Positions 58,381 to 64,000 of a DNA stretch of 64,000 nt are shown piece after piece (position 1 is the stretch's first letter; each line of letters opens with the position of its first letter). Location of the stretch: NCBI GenBank assembly GCA_951812925.1, contig OX638372.1, positions 9,436,410 through 9,500,409 of the forward strand, read 5' to 3'. A program made the position numbers and the translations under genes. This DNA comes from Calliopum simillimum (taxonomy: Eukaryota > Arthropoda > Insecta > Diptera > Lauxaniidae). Below the pieces are notes generated by a model. The model did not search any database. It worked only from the letters and a program-made list of their open reading frames with translations, and was not told where the DNA came from.

Positions 58381-59092
58381 AAAAGGTAGTTCAGGTATGT
58401 TTGAATGTATATAAGTGGGTACTTGGGAGTTTAATCCCGAATAAAGGGGAATATGCCAACAAAATAATTTTGATAGTTTTGTTTATTTGTCAGTGTAATG
58501 ATTGTAAGGTTATCTTAAATTCTGCAACCAAAAGATGCTATTTCATTTGACTAAACTATTGATTCCTTTGATAGCCCATATACATAATTAATTCTCGACT
58601 TTTGGATTGTGAAAGCTTTTATAAACTTCGAATTTCCCCTTCTCTACCGAAGACTTATGAGGTGAGTTACGGCTGTTTCGAGATTAAGCTTGGAATCTTG
58701 CTGTAAGTCACGTAAATTACCGTACAAAAGTAAATCTACTTCTGACAAGATTTATTTTAAATCTGCGTATAAATCTCAACAGGGCTTCCGATTTTGGCTA
58801 TTTTCGACCCCTTAACTTTGACAATTTTAGTTAAATTTATAAAATGGTTTATATATACTATTTGAAACTTATACTTATTTTATGCACTGTAGTCATTATT
58901 TGCAGACCTCAGACAAAAAGTTCAATGTTTCAATTGCAATTTCATTAAATTTGAAATAAATTAAATTAAAAATAAATTGGTCAGAAGAGGATTACGTGGC
59001 GGTAACCGAAACATAGCCGTGTTAATTAGTTTTTTCACTTATCCTAATTGTCATTATTTTCTAAGTTGGAAAATGGATTCTTCCAAATAATG
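58381..59092. other. Non-coding DNA, no gene seen
   Basis: Contains TTTTGGCTATTTTCGACCCC followed by TTAACTTTGACAA near 58794-58826, a word pair also found near 6853-6893, so part of this is probably dispersed repeat. Confidence 0.4.
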
Positions 59093-59302
59093 ACTACGGT
59101 TCATAATATTGGTATAATTTTTATTAAATTCATTCATAAAAAGAAAGCAAATGCTAGATAAATATTAGGAAGAAAAGGAAAAACAACTATCATTTATACG
59201 CGTATGGCATTTACTGTCAAAAATAAATCTCTTTCAGCCGGTGGTGATAGGATTAAACGACTGTAAATCTCTTCACAGCAAAATCTCCGGTGGCAGCGTA
59301 GT
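59093..59302. mobile_element. MITE copy 2 (related to 33.4 kb), eroded left end
   Basis: Shares with the 33.4 kb copy, in order: AGATAAATATTA, AGAAAAGGAAAArCAACT, a GGCATTTACTG-like block, AAATAAATCTCT, GCCGGTGG, CACAGC and ATCTCCGGTGGmAryGTAGTAT. The left terminal repeat is not clearly preserved; ACTACGGTTC at 59093 may be its remnant. Same orientation as copy 1. Confidence 0.65.
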
Positions 59303-59489
59303 ATTACTTAAAAAACCAAATTAAGACTTGTACGTAACGTTTTCACTGATTCTATCCTATGCCTTAATGATATCCTCTAAATCTAGGCAGAAATCACCCA
59401 AGCTGGCAACATTGTTGTGTGCAAGATTGAATTGACGTTTTCTTGTATTCACGTTAATCGCTCTCTGGTACAATGAAAACGAACGTCAC
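59303..59489. other. Unique spacer between two mobile elements
   Basis: Short non-coding interval without recognisable features. Confidence 0.45.
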
Positions 59490-60486
59490 TTAACCCTCAT
59501 CTCCCCAACATATTTTTAGCAACACAAGTCCACATCATGGGTAAATTTTACCCATAACTTAAAAACATTCTGTTTTGGTCAATATCCCAAATTTTTAACG
59601 AAACTTAGTTATTTCTACCTTAGCAATCTAATACCAAGGTGAATTGAAAGGAAAATAAGTCATATCTGGTGTTTTTTACATATATTTTAAGAAAACTTTG
59701 AAAATAAATAATTTTTACATTAATTCATTGGCAATTTTTTGAAACACAAAAAAAAAAATATATATATATAATGTTTCTTGTAACAAATTACATTTTTCAT
59801 ATAAATAAAATAAAGTTTTTTTATATTATTATCAATTCAATTAAATAACATTTAAAAATTTTTGATACAAGCTCATAAAAAAGTACCAAAAAAATAACAC
59901 AAATAAGGATGTGCATGTACTTCAAATCATAGCCCTATGCTCAGAGCAAAAAGGTTTTTTACACCAAATTCAAAGGTTTTTAGTTTTTCGGTCTTTTTTT
60001 GCCGGACATTAGAAACATCTGACAGGTTTTTCTAGTACAACATTGGTTGTTTTCAGAGTGGACTAAAAGTACGAAAAAATTTTCATTATAAGCTCCTTCA
60101 AACTTTTTCGAAGTTGTGTGATTTGGTATCTGCTTTTTAACTTTGGTTAAAACAATGAGAATTCAATTTTTTTCAAAATTTTAATTATTTCGTCCTCATG
60201 TTTTACTCTTTTTCGTGCCATTTTTCACTATTTTCAATCAAAACGAAAAAAAAAAAAACTTACATAAGTCCACAACATGGGTAAAATTTACCCGAAAAAA
60301 AAATTAAAACGCCATACCTCCGACAACCGACGACGACCGCTTGCGACAGAGCCCACAACAAAAGGAGAATACAGTGAGGTAATTTACATGCGCTTACTTC
60401 GTTTTGTTGTTCGCTTTTTAGCGAATTATTTCGAAAACAAACTTCGCATGGGTAAATTTTACCCATGATGTGGATTTGAGTGTTAA
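59490..60486. mobile_element. Candidate piggyBac-type non-autonomous element bounded by TTAA
   Basis: The left edge reads TTAACCCTCATCTCCCC. The reverse complement of the right edge reads TTAACACTCAAATCCAC, matching at 13 of 17 bases and both starting with TTAA. An inner inverted block follows on both sides: TCCACATCATGGGTAAA with TTTACCCAT. A third copy of that block lies at about 60268-60291 in direct orientation to the left one, so the last 220 bases form a hairpin by themselves. TTAA target sites and CCC-type starts are hallmarks of piggyBac-superfamily elements. No transposase is encoded; about 1.0 kb total. Confidence 0.55.
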
Positions 60487-61230
60487 GAAGATTTTGGACA
60501 TCTCTTTGGATTAACCGTCTCTGTTTCGGATTATTTCGGAGCGTATTCTCCCTCTCTTTCGCTCCCTGTCTCCTAAAACTTCAAGGGAAATGTAAACAAA
60601 CAAAATTATATAGAGATTTTTGTGTTTATACGAAGCGGTAAATTTTGACATTATGGTGACGAAACTCTCCCTTTCTCACTTGTTACATTGACTTAACCTG
60701 ATATCACTGAACCAGCTGGAGTAAGCTGTCAATATGCAATGTTGATTAATTATGCAAAAAATTTTCTCAATATATTAATTCTAAACTTAAAAGAAAATGT
60801 CTAAATCATTATATTAAGTGAAAGTATTTGCGAAATTTTCTCAAAATAGTGTTATAAGTACCTTTCTACGGAATGCTATAAAAAAAAAACTATTTTGTTG
60901 GTATGTATGTGCAAAACAAGAATAAAATTTCGGATAGCAATTTTTTTTCGGTGCCATTACCTCTTGAACAATTTTTTTTCGCAGAATTTAGGTTATGTAG
61001 TGACAAAAACATGCATCAAAAACCAATTTAAAATTCTTCCTCACATTAGAACTACAATTAACTCATGATTTCTTCCAGAATTTTTTGATTCCGGAAAAAT
61101 TGTTTCACTTTTTTTTTCCAATTTTGATGATTAACTGTATAAAATCTAAATGACCTACAAAATATTTTTTTTTTGTTCAAAAGTTTTTGCATATGATAAT
61201 TTTTACAACTTATTTTTTTATACTGCTAAT
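60487..61230. other. AT-rich non-coding DNA, no gene seen
   Basis: No open frame, repeat or RNA gene I can support. Confidence 0.5.
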
Positions 61231-61785
61231 ACAGTTCTGCGTTTTTGCAAAAGTTAAAAAAGTATGAAATAAGAGTAGGTGATTTTTATAGATTTTTGAT
61301 CGCTGAATCCGAATATGACACCGATTTGCTCCATCACGTCTGAGATTCGAGTTATCCTTGATTTAAAGTTCAAGAAACGCTATTTTCAGACATATGGCGT
61401 ACATCTTGAAAGTAGTCTAGTTCACTTTTGACACTTTTTGCGGCATTGAATAGCTCTGAGCTTCCTCTTTAAAGCGCACTCTTAACCTTTTCAATTGAAT
61501 CATTAGTTTCCGAGATATCATCGAATGAAGTAAAGCTATTGCTAATCCCTGTGAAGGACTATATTTAATTTGTATACCTATACTTCATTGGACAAAAGTG
61601 AACTAGAATAATTTAAGGATGTACGCCATACGTTTGAAAATTGCGTTTTCTGCACTTTAAATCAAGGATAACTCAGATCTCAGACGTGATGGAGCAAATC
61701 GGAGGTCATATTCGAATTCAGCGAGCAAAAACCTATAAAAATCATCTACTCTGATTTCATACTTTTTTTCATCGCAGGACTGTGT
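61231..61785. repeat. Foldback element 4 (inverted repeat, arms about 200 bp)
   Basis: The left arm (about 61231-61432) and right arm (about 61591-61785) are reverse complements at about 85 percent by eye around a 158-base centre. Anchors include AAGTATGAAAT, GATTTTTATAGrTTTTTG, TCGCTGAATyCGAATATGAC, GATTTGCTCCATCACGTCTG, GTTATCCTTGATTTAAAGT, ATGGCGTACATC and CTAGTTCACTTTTG. No coding content. It shares the CGCTGAATCC word with degenerate repeats elsewhere in the window. This is the best preserved of the foldbacks, so probably the youngest. Confidence 0.8.
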
Positions 61786-63200
61786 AATCAGTTCAGTAAA
61801 TTACAGAATACATAGTTTGTATGTCAGATCTTATGGTCCAAAAGTTTTTTTTTTTTTTTGTTCAAAATCATTTGATCTTTTTGTTGCCTACAATTCTAGT
61901 TCCAACATTATTTTTGATTAATTGCCTTTTTTATGAGATATATTTTATGTGCAATGTTTTTTTATCCGAAAAGAAAACGCTATTGATTTTTATTTTTTTG
62001 TACATTCAAAATGAAAATTTTAAATTTTTTATGAAACTACAAGCCACAGGTTACTAAAGTAATGCCATGGAAGGTTGAACCATGCATTTTATAAAGATTA
62101 GCTTCAAATACTGATTTCGTTAATGAATTGTTGCTTTAAAGAAGTGAACTTGAATCCGACGTTTTAGAAGATCGAACAATGTTTGAGAATTGATTCCAAA
62201 ATTTTAGATATTTAAACACAAAAAGGAAAGCTATCATACTTTATGAAATTGTTAATATGAAAATCAAATTTTGTCATATTAGTAAGACAGTATTGTACTG
62301 CCTGGCAATCCAAAGGCAAGGTTTTCATGTAATTCGAGAATAATTTTTTACATGCAAATTATACTGCCATGCAAGTTTGTCCCAAGACAATTAATAGTTT
62401 TCGAAGTAGTTCATCCCGCTGAAATCAAAACTTAAAATATGTATAATCTTCACCCTTAAATATTTATTTTTCTTATTTGAGTTATTCAATTTTAAGTTTT
62501 GCAAAGTCAATGGTAAATGCAATAATAGTAAAACTGCCTTCATGCATTTCAAAAGTTTAGAAATTTACTATCTCGAAGAAACCGTAGATTTTTGAGCACA
62601 CTCAATGGCAATGGAACTATTCATAGTTCTTTGAAACAAAATTATGCAGTGATTTAGCATAACTTTTAAAATAGGGAGAAATCGCGATTTTTACACTTTT
62701 ATAGTAGTTCGAAATATCTCAAAAACCTGACTAAGAGTCGAAAGCTCAAAGTGTATTTTGATAAAGTGTGGCTATTCGATCTCAGGTACAACATAAGCGT
62801 TTTCTCCAACTTCAAACAAAGATATCTCGAAATTCTGCAGGTATATTGAACATTCTGAAGATGCAGTTGGATTCAGCGTCAAAAATACATAAAACTGCAT
62901 ATAAAAAATAAAAAGTTCACTCCACTTTTTTCTTGGGTGGCTATGTTATCAAATATTTGGTTGATTCAACAAAATAGTTAAAAATATGTATATAAATCAT
63001 GATATGTTTTTCGTTGATACCTTGATTTTGATCAAGAACGCATTTTTTCGACCGCGGGCGTACGACTGCCGAAAACTCTCATGAATTATGAATGATATAC
63101 CAATGTGAAGGTTACAAATTGAGCTTTCATTTGAAGAACTCATTTAAAAAAAAAAAATCTTAAGAGGTTTTGTTTAAGTTTTATATGAATGGGTTTTTTT
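61786..63200. other. Non-coding DNA, no gene seen
   Basis: Degenerate words such as AAATATCTCAAAAAC and AGATATCTCGAAATTCTG near 62.7-62.84 kb suggest old insect repeat sequence. The 78-codon frame at 61821-62057 is phenylalanine-rich and has no domain. Confidence 0.45.
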
Positions 63201-63408
63201 GAAAGTGGAATAAGTCCACTTTTTCATAAACTGAGATATTGAAGGGTTTGCGTACGACTCAATTTAAAAATATTGGCAAGCGCTATTTAACTGGTGTTAA
63301 GTGTTTACCACTGTAAATTTACCAAATTTTGTTATGCTGTAAAAATTTTTACAGGTGTAATAGAAAATAGTCGAGTTTTTTTGGTCTGAATGGACTTATT
63401 CCACTTTC
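63201..63408. repeat. Inverted pair of an 18-bp palindromic word
   Basis: GAAAGTGGAATAAGTCCA (63201-63218) and its perfect reverse complement (63391-63408) flank about 170 bases. Each word is itself part of a small palindrome (AGTGGA, 5-base spacer, TCCACT on the left). A diverged relative, TTGGACTAAGTTCC, lies near 63604. Probably another foldback or MITE remnant. Confidence 0.6.
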
Positions 63409-64000
63409 ATTTATAATAAATTTAAAAATTTGTTATACTTTTGTATGACTTTGTATCGTATACACCCTGTATACGAGTTTTTCTCAGAGAATCAACAAAA
63501 TGTATTTTCATATTTGTATAATGTATCAGTATTATTTGAGCTATTGTAGTGAAAAGTTGTGTTTTTTACTGTGCTTTTGTGTGCTATGAATAAATGTGGT
63601 TTTTTGGACTAAGTTCCTTTTTCCACAATAATTATTGTGTTTTTATTTCGCTGACCTATCGAAGGTTTAAACATTGGTCATTCGAGCGGATAAATTCAAA
63701 AAAAAAGTTTTCTTAATTTAAACTGGCGAAGTGAAATATTTCTGGAAGTAAATTCCAGAAAATTCGTTGAATATTGTGAAATTCTATTGTGCATGTATGC
63801 GTAGCGTCATATTTAATTTCAAATATTAAATATGTATATGTGAGTTTGGCATGAGAGGAATTGTTAATGAGAAGACCGCTGTACTGAAGAGAACATCACT
63901 TTGTAGTGTGGCTGTGCGGAGAGAAAGGGAAGTATACTGACGCTGTGATGTCAAAAAAAATGAGCGAGCAAATACGATTGTGCAATTCGATGTTTTAGTT
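63409..64000. other. Non-coding DNA to window end, no gene seen
   Basis: AT-rich sequence with a TATG-rich stretch near 63.79-63.84 kb. No coding frame reaches the edge with recognisable content. Confidence 0.5.

Noticed and set aside
60260..60468. Overlapping + and minus frames both starting MGKIYP
   Set aside because: They are caused by the palindrome at each end of the inner hairpin of the TTAA-bounded element, not by coding sequence.

Overview
This 64 kb window is AT-rich, repeat-dense eukaryotic DNA with no complete protein-coding gene. The composition suggests an insect, most likely a higher fly (Diptera: Schizophora): long A and T homopolymers, CAG/CAA runs, CA and TATG microsatellites, and eroded inverted-repeat elements of the kind common in fly introns. 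That assignment is inference and the species is not determined. No open reading frame exceeds 136 codons, and none resembles a conserved cellular protein. I find no tRNA, rRNA or CRISPR.

The best indication of gene context is three splice-like modules, all on the + strand, near 1.5, 22.6 and 40.7 kb. Each has a branch-point-like sequence, a pyrimidine tract ending in AG, and a GTAAG-type donor 41 to 77 bases downstream. The middle one places the donor directly after the acceptor (CAG|GTAAAT), the arrangement of recursive splice sites (ratchet points) in giant fly introns. The window may therefore lie inside one very long + strand intron, or a 5' UTR region with tiny exons.

Most recognisable content is mobile-element debris. 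At 11.3-14.9 kb there is an element whose ends begin CACAGTGG, then a 550-base dispersed repeat, then an eroded minus-strand transposase-like pseudogene that may be Transib/RAG1-related. Further repeats of the 550-base family lie at 21.3 and 24.5 kb. Foldback (inverted-repeat) elements lie at 7.1, 18.6, 22.0, 38.2 and 61.2 kb. A 0.19 kb MITE at 33.4 kb is nested in a 1.7 kb degenerate minisatellite, with a relative at 59.1 kb. A pogo/Tigger-type MITE with TA target duplications sits at 47.4-48.3 kb, and a piggyBac-type candidate bounded by TTAA at 59.5-60.5 kb. A tRNA-Lys primer-binding-like site at 16.8 kb marks a possible minus-strand LTR element.

The most striking structure is a pair of octanucleotide arrays of the same unit in opposite orientation: about 2.28 kb of (CATTTATT)n at 51.8-54.1 kb and about 0.39 kb of (ATAAATGA)n at 56.3-56.7 kb, 2.2 kb apart. 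RNA crossing both could form a long duplex. On the + strand the second array repeats AATAAA every 8 bases.

Three non-repetitive stretches look like possible regulatory DNA: a four-fold, 20-base-spaced TGTCA cluster at 19.9 kb, a five-site TAATTA homeodomain-type cluster at 20.8 kb, and a GC-richer, TTGCATGCAA-containing block at 56.9-58.4 kb. All boundaries and identities were read by eye, without alignment or database search.
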